Of a DNA stretch of 64,000 bases, positions 17,190 through 25,356 are shown piece by piece; the first letter of the stretch is position 1, and each line of letters opens with the position of its first letter. The DNA lies in assembly GCA_035268885.1 (NCBI GenBank), contig DATFKA010000043.1, positions 1 through 64,000 on the forward strand. Reading direction: 5' to 3'. A model generated the notes under the pieces. It was not told the DNA's origin, searched no databases, and saw only the letters and a program-made list of their open reading frames with translations. The position numbers and the translations under genes were made by a program. Source of the DNA: DATFKA01 sp035268885 (GTDB taxonomy: Bacteria; Bacteroidota; Bacteroidia; Chitinophagales; Saprospiraceae).

Positions 17190-18419
17190 TTATTTGCGTT
17201 TTTTCTTTCGGTTTTTTTCTTCTTCCACCTGCCGCATCAGTGCTTCCAGGTCTGAAGTTCTATCCATTTCGATATTAAGGGTGTCTTTATAATGAAGTTT
17301 GTCGATCTCAAAAACGGGGATAGGACTGCCCGTAAAGGCTTCAATATCTTCCAAAAGGGGCTTCTCTCCGGAGCTACAAAAAGAAATCGCTTCCCCTTTT
17401 TTTCGGCCCCGACCGGTTCGTCCGACCCGGTGGACATAGTTTTCGGCCTGCTCCGGCATGTCGTAATTGACGACAAAATCGACGTCGGGTACATCAATTC
17501 CCCGGGCACTGACATCCGTGGCAATGAGCATTTTTACACTGCCTTCTTTAAATTGGTTAAGGACCGCCAGCCGCTCTTTTTGTTCTTTATCGCCGTGGAA
17601 GGTTAGACTTTTTATACCCACTCGCTCCATGGCCTTCATGACCCGTTCTGCCCGGACCTTAGTTCGCACAAAAACGAGGAACTTGCTCTCGGGGTTCTCG
17701 GTTACGGCGCGCTCCAGAAAAAAGCGTTTGTGGTCCATTTCAATAAAGGCCACGTTGTGATTGATATTTTTGGCGACCGGATCCTTAGGCGAAATCTGGA
17801 TTCTAATGGCATCGCGTACCATAGAATAAGCCAGTTTTTTAATTTTTCGGTCGATAGTGGCAGAAAAAAATAAAGTCTGCCGCCGTCGGGGTAATACCCG
17901 GATTAAATCCTGAATATCTTTAATGAAACCCAGGTTCAGCATGTGGTCGGCTTCGTCTAGAATAAGGGTGTCTACCCGATTCAATCGCAGATGCCCCTGA
18001 CTTTTGAGGTCAAACAGACGCCCCGGCGTGGCAATCAGGATGTCTACCCCCTTTTCCAGCTTTGCAATCTGTGGATCCTGATCCACGCCGCCAAAAATCC
18101 CCAGCGTAGTCACCCGGGTGTTTTGGCTGATTTGCTGAAAAACTTCGGTAAGTTGGATGGCTAGTTCATGGGTAGGTACCATTACCACACACTGTACCCC
18201 ATCTTGTCGCCCTTTCTTTTTTCTTTCCTGCAGAAGGTGGATGACCGGAATAGCAAAAGCGGCGGTTTTTCCCGTACCGGTTTGGGCTACGGCTAATACA
18301 TCCTCTCCTTTGAGTATCGAGGGGATGGCTTTGTACTGGATATCAGTAGGCCGGACAAAACCCATTTCGTGTAAGCTTTTTTTAATGCCCGGATGGATTG
18401 GATAATCTTCAAATTTCAT
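17190..18419 (-). CDS. DEAD-box ATP-dependent RNA helicase
   Basis: A 409-residue RNA helicase of the RhlE/DbpA type that remodels rRNA or mRNA. All core motifs are visible: the Q motif IQYKAIPSIL, motif I AVAQTGTGKTAAF, motif II DEADHMLNLGF, motif III FFSATIDRKIKK, motif V IATDVSARGIDVPDVDFVVNYD, and motif VI YVHRVGRTGRGRKKG. The C-terminus is short and ends in a basic tail (EEEKNRKKKRK), common in bacterial DEAD-box proteins of the cold-response type. On the minus strand, TACCTTCGCAG lies just 5 bases before the ATG and is one mismatch from the TAnnTTTG promoter element; that would give an almost leaderless mRNA. It may lead an operon with the downstream hydrolase and sulfatase. Confidence 0.95.
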   Translation of the reverse strand: MKFEDYPIHPGIKKSLHEMGFVRPTDIQYKAIPSILKGEDVLAVAQTGTGKTAAFAIPVIHLLQERKKKGRQDGVQCVVMVPTHELAIQLTEVFQQISQNTRVTTLGIFGGVDQDPQIAKLEKGVDILIATPGRLFDLKSQGHLRLNRVDTLILDEADHMLNLGFIKDIQDLIRVLPRRRQTLFFSATIDRKIKKLAYSMVRDAIRIQISPKDPVAKNINHNVAFIEMDHKRFFLERAVTENPESKFLVFVRTKVRAERVMKAMERVGIKSLTFHGDKEQKERLAVLNQFKEGSVKMLIATDVSARGIDVPDVDFVVNYDMPEQAENYVHRVGRTGRGRKKGEAISFCSSGEKPLLEDIEAFTGSPIPVFEIDKLHYKDTLNIEMDRTSDLEALMRQVEEEKNRKKKRK

Positions 18420-18654
18420 ACTGCGAAGGTAAGGAAAGTATTGATTTGTATAAAGTTTTATATACTACTTAAGCCGCTCAAGTTTTTTGAGGTATATTGT
18501 TACTTGTTCGGTATAATATTTTAAATTAGCTAACCTTCAAGTCGAAAATTTTGTTTTTTAAACGAAAGGGAATACTATTACAATATATTATCTACCCATC
18601 CCCTATGGTTTAGCTTTCAAGTGATTTGAGTATAGGGGGATAACTATCTTGAAT

Positions 18655-18735
18655 ATGAAAAAAATTAAGCAAGACACCTTTACTTACGTGGTGCTGTTTT
18701 GGGGCCTGGTGTATGTAATTGTAGAATTGATGTGA
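18655..18735 (+). CDS. Predicted 26-residue single-span membrane micropeptide
   Basis: An open frame of 26 codons from ATG at 18655 to TGA at 18733. It begins MKKIKQDTF and then has a hydrophobic span (YVVLFWGLVYVIVEL), so it looks like a single-pass inner-membrane peptide with a positively charged N-terminus. It ends 4 bases before the ATG of the FabG/PhaB-type reductase, the tight arrangement expected of a bicistronic unit. No homology can be claimed from one sequence. The alternative is a leader peptide of no independent function. Confidence 0.45.
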   Translation: MKKIKQDTFTYVVLFWGLVYVIVELM

Positions 18736-18739
18736 TAAT

Positions 18740-19483
18740 ATGAAATCGCTAAAAGGAAAGATCGCTATTATTACGGGCGGTGCTAAGGGGATTGGCCATG
18801 CTACCGCGACCTTATTTCTTCAGGAAGAGGCCAGTGTCGTGATTTGGGATATTGATGCGGAAGCGGGAGCAGCGGCCGTGAAGCACTGGCAAGCGCAATC
18901 TTACGACGGCCGCTTTGATCGGGTGGATACCACAAAGCTATTCGAGGTGGAGCAAGCTACCCAGCGCGTAATAGATCATTACGGACAAATCGACATTCTG
19001 ATCAATAATGCCGGGATCACCCGGGATGCCTCTATGAAGAAGATGAACGAGCAACAGTGGCAGCAAGTACTTGATGTCAACCTAACCGGCGTCTTTAATT
19101 GTACCAAAGCGATTACGCCCCACATGGTGGAAAGGCGCTACGGTCGGATTGTGAACGCTTCTTCCGTCGTTGCGCTCTATGGTAATTTTGGCCAAACCAA
19201 TTACGCGGCCACTAAAGCTGGTGTCATTGGGATGACCAAAGTCTGGGCAAAGGAGTTTGGCCCTAAAGGCATTACCGTGAATGCCGTGGCACCCGGGTTT
19301 ATCGCTACCGATATGGTGGAAGCCATTCCTCCCGAATATCTGAAAGGCCTGGAAGAAAAGACGCCGCTCAGAAGAATGGGGAAGGCCTCCGACGTGGCGA
19401 ATGCTTATCTATTCCTGGCTTCGGAGGAGGCGGCCTTCATTACGGGGGCTTGTCTGAGTGTGGATGGAGGGCTGACAATTTAG
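18740..19483 (+). CDS. 3-oxoacyl-ACP reductase / acetoacetyl-CoA reductase-type SDR (FabG/PhaB-like)
   Basis: A 247-residue classical SDR with the NADPH motif IAIITGGAKGIGHATATLF, the NNAG motif LINNAGITRDASMKKM, and the catalytic triad in NASSVVALYGNFGQTNYAATKAG (Ser, Tyr-x3-Lys). ITRDASMKKM is characteristic of beta-ketoacyl-ACP or acetoacetyl-CoA reductases (FabG/PhaB). Which acyl carrier it uses cannot be told without more context; no phaA, phaC or fab genes neighbour it. It follows a 26-codon micropeptide frame by 4 bases. C-terminus LSVDGGLTI is complete. Confidence 0.9.
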   Translation: MKSLKGKIAIITGGAKGIGHATATLFLQEEASVVIWDIDAEAGAAAVKHWQAQSYDGRFDRVDTTKLFEVEQATQRVIDHYGQIDILINNAGITRDASMKKMNEQQWQQVLDVNLTGVFNCTKAITPHMVERRYGRIVNASSVVALYGNFGQTNYAATKAGVIGMTKVWAKEFGPKGITVNAVAPGFIATDMVEAIPPEYLKGLEEKTPLRRMGKASDVANAYLFLASEEAAFITGACLSVDGGLTI

Positions 19484-19567
19484 TATATCCCCGTTTATTT
19501 TAAGGCTATTATCTTGGTAATTTTCTCCTGTTTTTCTTTCTTGCAACCTCATCATAACTAAACCGCC

Positions 19568-21478
19568 ATGAATAGAAAAATAGCCCCTTTTTTACTTTTC
19601 TTGTGGCTTACGCCATGCTTCAGTTTTGCATTTCCCAATTTGCAAGCGGATTCCACCTTATATCTATCTATACCCGAAATCAAGGCCAATCAGGGGGATA
19701 CGATAAGCGTACCTCTGACGGTGGCTAATTTTAATCAGATTACAGCCCTTAGTTTTTCCTTACGCTGGCGGGAAACCTGGGAGCCGGTACAGCAAATAGA
19801 ATTACACCCTGATTTGGAGGCGGCTGACATCCGAGACAACGGTAGTGGAATAGATTTGAACTGGTCGGATACCAAACCTCTGGATTTACCGGATAGTACC
19901 GTAATTCTTCGTTTAAGCTACGTGGTGAATTATCGGGGTTTGGGTGTTTTAGATTTTATGGACGCTCCCAGTCCGATTCGAGCTTCCAGTCAGGGCGTGG
20001 AGCTACCCGTTGCTACCCAAAATGGATTTATTTTTGTTGACCTATTCGATAAAGTTGGTATAACTGCCGGGGGAGGAATGATTAGTCAGGGGGAAGAAAT
20101 ATGTATACCGGTATCGGTCTATAATTTTCAGGATATATTGGCTATGCAGTTCCAACTGCGATGGGATACCTCTATCTTTTCTTTTGTGGAAGTGAAGCCA
20201 TTAGAACTCGGTATTTCAGATAGAAGTTTAGGCCTGACCGAGACGAATACCAGAGGACGTATGCGTCTAAGCTGGTTTGATCAAACCTTGACGGGACAAT
20301 CTTTAGACGATAGTACCGCTATTTTTGAGCTTTGCCTGAGGGCAAAAAAAGCCACAGATTCTACCTTCGTTGAATTAGATGAATCTAACTTTTTTGTTGA
20401 AATAATCAACACTGATGAATTGTTGGTGGGACATACCTATTCCCGCAGTGCCATAGAGGTGCTGCAATTAGTTTGGCCCGGTGATACCGATGCTAATGGC
20501 ACCGTAAATCATTTTGACTTGTTTAATATTGGCTTGGCTTATGGCGAGGAGGGACCGCCACGTCCGGCCGCCAGCCTAAACTGGGAAGGGCAACTATCTT
20601 ATCTATGGGAGAAGAAGACTCCGGGAGCTAACCTGGATTTTCGCTTCGCAGATGCTAATGGTGACGGCCAGGTAAATGAGGTTGACGTGTCGGCAATTCG
20701 TCAAAACTGGAATCGGGAATCTACACCTTCAGAGTCCGGCGCACAAGCACCTGCCCTCCGAGGGGAGGGGGTACCTTTGTTTTTAGATGTTGACACTTTA
20801 TTGGAAGGTAATCAGACCATTATTCCCATCCATCTGGGGACCGCCACTCAACCGTCTACTCCGGTTTACAGCATTGGCTTTTCAATTATTTATCCAGCTG
20901 GTTTAATTCTACCGGATAGTGTGACCCTTTCCCTGGATGACTCCTGGCTGGCGGAGGGGCAAGATACCTTGCTTCAGATCCTTCAACAAGATGCATCCGC
21001 AGGTCGTATTGACCTGGCGATAAGCCGTACCGATGGTCAGGCACTGGCTGGCTTCGGGGTGATCGGATACTTGAGTCTGACGGTTGGAGAAGGGCTACCG
21101 GAAACCACAGCCTCTGATCCTTATATTTTTGAAATGATGGAGGTAAGAATAATTGACGCCCAGGAAAGGGAAGCCCTGGTCGCACCAGAGCCCAGTGAAG
21201 TGGTGCTAAATGTAGTTAGCCAAACGCAAAATATGCTGCCGGACTATCTCTTAGAAGTGTATCCGGTGCCAACTACTGACCTGCTACAACTTGCCTTACC
21301 TGCTGATATAGAAGTCGACTACATTCAATTGTTCGATATGAGTGGCCGCTTGCGGAAGCTGGTCTCTCGGCCGGGTCATCAATTCACCTGGTCAATTGGA
21401 GCACTGCCCACTGGTACCTATTTACTCAAAGTACAGACGGAGCAGGGCGTCTTGCGACGCTTGATAATGAAAAAATAG
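19568..21478 (+). CDS. Secreted cohesin/dockerin-like protein with a type A T9SS sorting domain
   Basis: A 636-residue extracellular protein. After a signal peptide (FLLFLWLTPCFSFA) come two cohesin-type beta sandwiches (about residues 30-155 and 160-295; phrases TISVPLTVANFNQITALSF and EICIPVSVYNFQDILAMQF). A dockerin-like Ca-binding segment (about 300-385) has EF-hand loops in GDTDANGTVNHFDL and ADANGDGQVNEVDV. A third cohesin-like domain follows (about 405-545), and the Por-type sorting domain (about 555-636) ends in PTGTYLLKVQTEQGVLRRLI. That domain is normally removed on secretion through the type IX system and leaves the protein on the surface. Cohesin and dockerin in one chain outside a cellulosome is unusual but known. 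A terminator follows at 21517. Confidence 0.88.
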   Translation: MNRKIAPFLLFLWLTPCFSFAFPNLQADSTLYLSIPEIKANQGDTISVPLTVANFNQITALSFSLRWRETWEPVQQIELHPDLEAADIRDNGSGIDLNWSDTKPLDLPDSTVILRLSYVVNYRGLGVLDFMDAPSPIRASSQGVELPVATQNGFIFVDLFDKVGITAGGGMISQGEEICIPVSVYNFQDILAMQFQLRWDTSIFSFVEVKPLELGISDRSLGLTETNTRGRMRLSWFDQTLTGQSLDDSTAIFELCLRAKKATDSTFVELDESNFFVEIINTDELLVGHTYSRSAIEVLQLVWPGDTDANGTVNHFDLFNIGLAYGEEGPPRPAASLNWEGQLSYLWEKKTPGANLDFRFADANGDGQVNEVDVSAIRQNWNRESTPSESGAQAPALRGEGVPLFLDVDTLLEGNQTIIPIHLGTATQPSTPVYSIGFSIIYPAGLILPDSVTLSLDDSWLAEGQDTLLQILQQDASAGRIDLAISRTDGQALAGFGVIGYLSLTVGEGLPETTASDPYIFEMMEVRIIDAQEREALVAPEPSEVVLNVVSQTQNMLPDYLLEVYPVPTTDLLQLALPADIEVDYIQLFDMSGRLRKLVSRPGHQFTWSIGALPTGTYLLKVQTEQGVLRRLIMKK

Positions 21479-21516
21479 GAATACCAGGTCCGAAACAAAT
21501 GCCTGGATAAAATAAA

Positions 21517-21550
21517 AATCCCGGATTTTCAGTGTTGAAAATCCGGGATT
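21517..21550. terminator. Bidirectional intrinsic terminator
   Basis: A perfect 14-bp stem, AATCCCGGATTTTC (21517-21530) with its complement at 21537-21550, loop AGTGTT, followed by ACTTTTTTT on +. It divides the convergent cohesin protein gene and metK; the A-rich run before 21517 gives a T-tract on -. Confidence 0.88.
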
Positions 21551-21582
21551 ACTTTTTTTCTTGCGACTTACTTTTAGAGGCT

Positions 21583-22836
21583 TTACAAACCAAAAGCCTG
21601 CTTTACCTGCTCCACGTAATCCAACTTCTCCCAGGTAAAGGTCTCTACTTCTTTGGTGATAACATTGCCGGAGCCATCTTTCAGGCTGACGGTCTTAATC
21701 TCTGGTGTCCGTCCCATATGGCCGTAGGCCGCCGAGTCGCTATAGATTGGATTGCGCAGTTTTAGACGCTGCTCAATCGCATAGGGGCGCATGTCAAAGA
21801 TCTCTGTGACCTTCTTTGCAATCTCGCCATCATTCAAAGATACATTTGAGGAGCCATAAGTTTGGACATAAATATTGGTTGGCTTGGCCACGCCAATGGC
21901 GTAAGATACCTGTACGAGGACCTCTTCACAGACGCCGGCAGCCACCAGGTTTTTGGCAATGTGACGCGTGGCGTAAGCGGCGGAACGGTCTACTTTGGAA
22001 GGGTCTTTTCCGGAAAAAGCACCACCACCGTGTGCGCCTTTTCCGCCGTAAGTGTCAACGATGATTTTACGTCCGGTCAGACCGGCGTCTCCGTGTGGGC
22101 CTCCGATGACGAACTTACCCGTTGGGTTAATATGGTAGGTGATTTGGTCATTGAACAGGGCCTGCACCTTGGGTTGTAGCTCTTGTTTAACATTAGGAAT
22201 CACGACCTTAATGATATCTTCTTTGATTTTGGTCAGCATGGTCTCATCGTCGGCAAAGTCGTCGTGCTGGGTAGAGACGACAATGGTATCGATGCGGATG
22301 GGCTGGTTATCGTCGTTATACTCAATGGTGACCTGGCTTTTGGCGTCGGGGCGTAAATAAGTCAGCTCTTTGCCGGCTTTACGGATGCGGGCCAGTTCTT
22401 TTAGGATACGATGGGACAGGTCTAGCGCCAGTGGCATATAGTTTTCGGTTTCGCTGGTGGCGTACCCAAACATCATGCCCTGATCACCTGCTCCCTGTTC
22501 CTCGGGATTGGTTCTTTCTACCCCCTGGTTGATGTCCGGCGATTGCTCGTGGATAGCGGAGAGTACACCGCAGGAATGGGCTTCAAACATGTATTCGGAT
22601 TTGTTATAGCCAATGCGGCTGATCACATCACGCGCAATTTGCTGTACATCCAGATAGACTTCAGATTTCACCTCACCCGCCAAAACCACCTGACCAGTGG
22701 TAACTAAAGTTTCGCAAGCCACTTTTGAGCTTGGATCAAAACCGATGAAGTGATCCACTAGTGCATCTGATATCTGATCGGCTATTTTGTCTGGGTGTCC
22801 TTCCGAAACAGACTCGGAGGTAAATAAATATGGCAT
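21583..22836 (-). CDS. metK: S-adenosylmethionine synthetase
   Basis: Makes S-adenosylmethionine from methionine and ATP, releasing phosphate and diphosphate; cytoplasmic homotetramer or dimer. The 417 residues have the ATP-site segment SESVSEGHPDKIADQISDAL, the GAGDQGMMFGYA loop, and the phosphate-binding GGGAFSGKDPSKVDRSAAYA. The ATG at 22836 gives MPYLFTSESV, the standard family N-terminus; a start at 22890 adds 18 residues in what should be leader. A small hairpin (CCGAT, loop, ATCGG) lies about 30 bases upstream on the transcript, but it is too little to call a riboswitch. It is the last gene of a minus-strand string after the FAH-family gene. Confidence 0.97.
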   Translation of the reverse strand: MPYLFTSESVSEGHPDKIADQISDALVDHFIGFDPSSKVACETLVTTGQVVLAGEVKSEVYLDVQQIARDVISRIGYNKSEYMFEAHSCGVLSAIHEQSPDINQGVERTNPEEQGAGDQGMMFGYATSETENYMPLALDLSHRILKELARIRKAGKELTYLRPDAKSQVTIEYNDDNQPIRIDTIVVSTQHDDFADDETMLTKIKEDIIKVVIPNVKQELQPKVQALFNDQITYHINPTGKFVIGGPHGDAGLTGRKIIVDTYGGKGAHGGGAFSGKDPSKVDRSAAYATRHIAKNLVAAGVCEEVLVQVSYAIGVAKPTNIYVQTYGSSNVSLNDGEIAKKVTEIFDMRPYAIEQRLKLRNPIYSDSAAYGHMGRTPEIKTVSLKDGSGNVITKEVETFTWEKLDYVEQVKQAFGL

Positions 22837-22911
22837 AAGATAAGATTTTATTCGGTTATTAAAGCTCCGATTACCTGATCGGAAGCGCAAAAATAGGAAT
22901 ACTTTTAGAAT

Positions 22912-23532
22912 TTATTTGATCTCGCAGTGGAACATTGGCTTCACCTCCTGTCTGGTGTGTAAAAAACCTTCTAACCGATCTCCAATCTCTACCGGACCGA
23001 CGCCCGCCGGGGTACCCGTATAAATCAGATCTCCCATTTGCAGCTTAAAGAACTGGGAAGTATAGACGATGATATCCTCAAAGGAGAAAATCATATCCTT
23101 GGAGTTTCCTTCTTGTACCTTTTTACCATTCTTGTGGAGTTCAAATTCAATGGCTTTTCGGTTGACCTGGTCAATGGAAAGAAAAGGGCTGATCACCGCA
23201 CTGCCATCAAAGCCCTTGGCAATTTCCCAGGGGTGTCCTTTTTCCTTACATTTACTCTGTAAATCTCTGGCGGTGAAGTCAATGCCCAGTGCAATTTCGC
23301 TGATGTAATCGGCAGCGAATTCGGGCTGTATGTATTTACCATTCTTACCGATCTTAAGGACCAGCTCTACTTCAAAGTGCAGGTCCTGAGTAAACTCCGG
23401 ATAATAAAAAGGTTTATTGTTGACTAGTAAAGCACTGGGGGGCTTCATAAAGACCAGAGGCTTTTTAGGGACGGCATTATTAAGTTCCTTAGCGTGGTCG
23501 ACGTAATTTCTACCGATGCAGATAATCTTCAT
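22912..23532 (-). CDS. Fumarylacetoacetate-hydrolase-family protein
   Basis: A 206-residue metal-dependent hydrolase or decarboxylase of the FAH fold, related to YcgM/FAHD1 acylpyruvases and oxaloacetate decarboxylases. Metal ligands lie in LHFEVELVLKIG (Glu, Glu) and in ALGIDFTARDLQ (Asp). The catalytic lid KGHPWEIAKGFDGSAVISPF and the C-terminal GDLIYTGTPAGVGPVEIGD are typical. Compact single-domain members such as this usually act on acylpyruvates, or on oxaloacetate. It starts 9 bases before trpS ends and continues the trpS transcript. Confidence 0.9.
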   Translation of the reverse strand: MKIICIGRNYVDHAKELNNAVPKKPLVFMKPPSALLVNNKPFYYPEFTQDLHFEVELVLKIGKNGKYIQPEFAADYISEIALGIDFTARDLQSKCKEKGHPWEIAKGFDGSAVISPFLSIDQVNRKAIEFELHKNGKKVQEGNSKDMIFSFEDIIVYTSQFFKLQMGDLIYTGTPAGVGPVEIGDRLEGFLHTRQEVKPMFHCEIK

Positions 23533-23541
23533 TGCAGTGGA

Positions 23542-24552
23542 TTAAAATTTTACATTCATCAGACCCGCTAGCTCTTTCACTTCTTTGACCGTTTCCTGGG
23601 CCCGTTTTCTAATTTCGAAAGTAGAACGCTTGATCTGGTTTTTTACTTCTTTTTTGTTGGCTTGTATGTCGGCTTTACGAGCGCGGAATTCCTCGCTAAT
23701 CGCGACCAGCCCGTCAGCAGCGGCTTCCTTCAGATCTACGTATTTAAGTGCATCTGCCTGATAGTCGGCCATCAGGCTGTCGTAAGCTTCCTGGCGTCCG
23801 CTGGCTTTAAGTAAGCTAAACAGATTCTCGACACCGGCACTCATTTGGCCGGCGGGGGTGTCTCCCGTATCCGTAACCGCCGATTTAATCTGTTTGCGCA
23901 GGCGTTTTTCCTCCTCAAATACATTGATATAGTGCTTTACGCCGGCACTCTTACTCATCTTGCGGGTCGGATCGGCCGGAGACATGACTTTAGGAATAGC
24001 GGTAAAGAGTGGCTCCGGCAAAACGAAGTATTCCTTTCCGACCTGATTATTAAATCGCTGGGCAATATTCCGAGTTAGTTCTAAATGTTGTTCCTGGTCC
24101 TTACCGACGGGGACATAATCGGCCCGGTAAATCAGAATATCCGCCGCTTGCAGCACCGGATAATCGAGTAAGCCTGCGGAGATAAAGCCGTCTTCAGCGG
24201 CCCCCGATTGACTGCTTTTGTCTTTAAACTGGGTCATTCGAGTGAGCATGCCGTAGGAGGTAAAACAGTTAAAGATCCAGCACAACTCGGCGTGCTCCGG
24301 TACCAGTGATTGGATGAATAAGTGCTCCGGCTTAATCCCGGTGGCCATTAAGTTGAAGATTAGCTCCCAGGTATTGTTGCGAAGCTTTTTAGGCTGATAG
24401 GGCATGGTCATGGCGTGGTAATCCACGACACCGTAGAAGCAGTCGTAATCTTTTTGTAAGTCGACCCAATTCTTTACGGCACCAAAGTAGTTGCCAAAAT
24501 GCATATCACCGGTAGGCTGGATACAAGAAAGAATAGTTTTGCGTTCGCTCAT
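23542..24552 (-). CDS. trpS: Tryptophanyl-tRNA synthetase
   Basis: Charges tRNA-Trp with tryptophan; class Ic synthetase, homodimer in the cytoplasm. The 336-residue protein has the HIGH-like signature QPTGDMHFGNYFGAVKNW at the N-terminus and the KMSKS loop in DPTRKMSKSAGVKHYI. The interface segment around FIQSLVPEHAELCWIFNCF is normal. The C-terminal helical end is slightly lengthened by a Lys-rich segment. Its start region is preceded (on the minus strand) by four tandem octamers at 24558-24589, so the 5' leader is simple-sequence DNA. Confidence 0.96.
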   Translation of the reverse strand: MSERKTILSCIQPTGDMHFGNYFGAVKNWVDLQKDYDCFYGVVDYHAMTMPYQPKKLRNNTWELIFNLMATGIKPEHLFIQSLVPEHAELCWIFNCFTSYGMLTRMTQFKDKSSQSGAAEDGFISAGLLDYPVLQAADILIYRADYVPVGKDQEQHLELTRNIAQRFNNQVGKEYFVLPEPLFTAIPKVMSPADPTRKMSKSAGVKHYINVFEEEKRLRKQIKSAVTDTGDTPAGQMSAGVENLFSLLKASGRQEAYDSLMADYQADALKYVDLKEAAADGLVAISEEFRARKADIQANKKEVKNQIKRSTFEIRKRAQETVKEVKELAGLMNVKF

Positions 24553-24557
24553 TGCAA

Positions 24558-24589
24558 TTGTTGAGTTGTTGAGTTGTTGAGTTGTTGAA
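24558..24589. repeat. Four tandem octamers (TTGTTGAG) in the trpS leader
   Basis: Three perfect copies of TTGTTGAG on + and a fourth ending in A (TTGTTGAA), 32 bases, directly upstream of the trpS start on the minus strand. Copy number at such repeats can vary by slipped-strand replication. Here a change would alter the distance between the trpS start codon and whatever lies upstream. No reading frame is interrupted. Confidence 0.8.
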
Positions 24590-24627
24590 TTTTGTATTTA
24601 GCTCATCCACCACCTGACCACACGACT

Positions 24628-25011
24628 CTAATCAAAGGCAGCAATGACGGATATTTCAATATTCATGAATTTAGGTAGATTACCTACTTCTACCAGCTCA
24701 CGGGCCGGAGCCGTATCTTCGTTGAAATATTCGGCATAGATGGCGTTGATTTTGCCATAGTCGTTCATGTCGGAGACAAAAACGGAGCATTTGATGACAT
24801 CCTCAAAGCTTAGATCGGCTTCGGTGAGGATGGCTTTGACATTTTCCATTACCTGGCGAGTCTCTTCTTCAATGGAGCCTTTGACGAGTTCGCCGGTAGC
24901 GGGGTTGATGGCGATTTGGCCGGAGGCGTAGAGGGTACCATTATGGATGACTGCCTGATTGTAAGGTCCTACCGGAGCTGGTGCCTTATCGGTCTGGATT
25001 ATCTTTTTCAT
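24628..25011 (-). CDS. ridA: RidA/YjgF/UK114-family enamine/imine deaminase
   Basis: A 127-residue trimeric enzyme that hydrolyses reactive 2-aminoacrylate-type imines, protecting PLP enzymes. The signature is near-complete: APAPVGPYNQAVIHNGTLYA at the N-terminus, SGQIAINPATGELV, and at the C-terminus the catalytic Arg region in TAPARELVEVGNLP followed by IEISVIA. Length is exactly right for the family. The gene lies between rpmF and trpS on the minus strand, at 75 and 103 bases from its neighbours. Confidence 0.93.
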   Translation of the reverse strand: MKKIIQTDKAPAPVGPYNQAVIHNGTLYASGQIAINPATGELVKGSIEEETRQVMENVKAILTEADLSFEDVIKCSVFVSDMNDYGKINAIYAEYFNEDTAPARELVEVGNLPKFMNIEISVIAAFD

Positions 25012-25057
25012 AGTATATGCTTAAATAATGAATGTAATCTTATCGATTTAAACAGGA

Positions 25058-25088
25058 AAAGCTCCGCATCTGTAAAAGATGGGAGCCA
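25058..25088 (-). terminator. Probable intrinsic terminator after rpmF
   Basis: On the minus strand a GGCTCCCATC arm, a 7-base loop and a GATGCGGAGC arm form a stem with one bulged base, followed by TTTTCC and then TTT. The position, just after the L32 gene and before the next gene, fits a terminator for the DUF177-rpmF transcript. The bulge and interrupted T-tract make it weaker than others in the window. Confidence 0.45.
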
Positions 25089-25114
25089 GGTATTTTCCTG
25101 ATCACAAGAATGAT

Positions 25115-25312
25115 CTAAATTTCTTCTTCAATCGCCTTGACCAACAACTTGCCACGGTAATACAGATTACCTTCAGCATCGGTGTAGGCGCGGTGGCGCA
25201 AGTGCTTCTCGCCGGTTTCTTTGCAAGTTACCACGTGTGGGGTAGCTGCTTTATAATGGGTTCTGCGTTTGCGCTTTCTTTGCTTAGAAATTCTACTCTT
25301 TGGATGTGCCAT
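25115..25312 (-). CDS. rpmF: 50S ribosomal protein L32
   Basis: A 65-residue ribosomal protein of the large subunit, with the usual very basic N-terminal motif AHPKSRISKQRKRKRRTH. The middle segment HVVTCKETGEKHLRHRAY holds only one cysteine, so the zinc ribbon of many L32 proteins (four Cys) is absent here; such Cys-poor forms are known in other bacteria. It lies 44 bases after the DUF177 gene, as in most bacteria, where the two are co-transcribed. Confidence 0.95.
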   Translation of the reverse strand: MAHPKSRISKQRKRKRRTHYKAATPHVVTCKETGEKHLRHRAYTDAEGNLYYRGKLLVKAIEEEI

Positions 25313-25356
25313 TTTTCAAATTTTATCACCGTACATCGAAAATCGATCCCGGCTTA

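Noticed and set aside
18420..18654. Hidden gene in the gap before the micropeptide
   Set aside because: AT-rich, several stops in all frames; only weak inverted repeats (CTCAA with TTGAG).
22837..22911. Possible SAM-responsive riboswitch in the metK leader
   Set aside because: Only about 70 bases and one weak hairpin (CCGAT with ATCGG); no match I could justify to the SAM-I, SAM-II or other cores.
24558..24589. CRISPR-like array
   Set aside because: Eight-base head-to-tail units with no spacers; simple tandem repeat, not an array.
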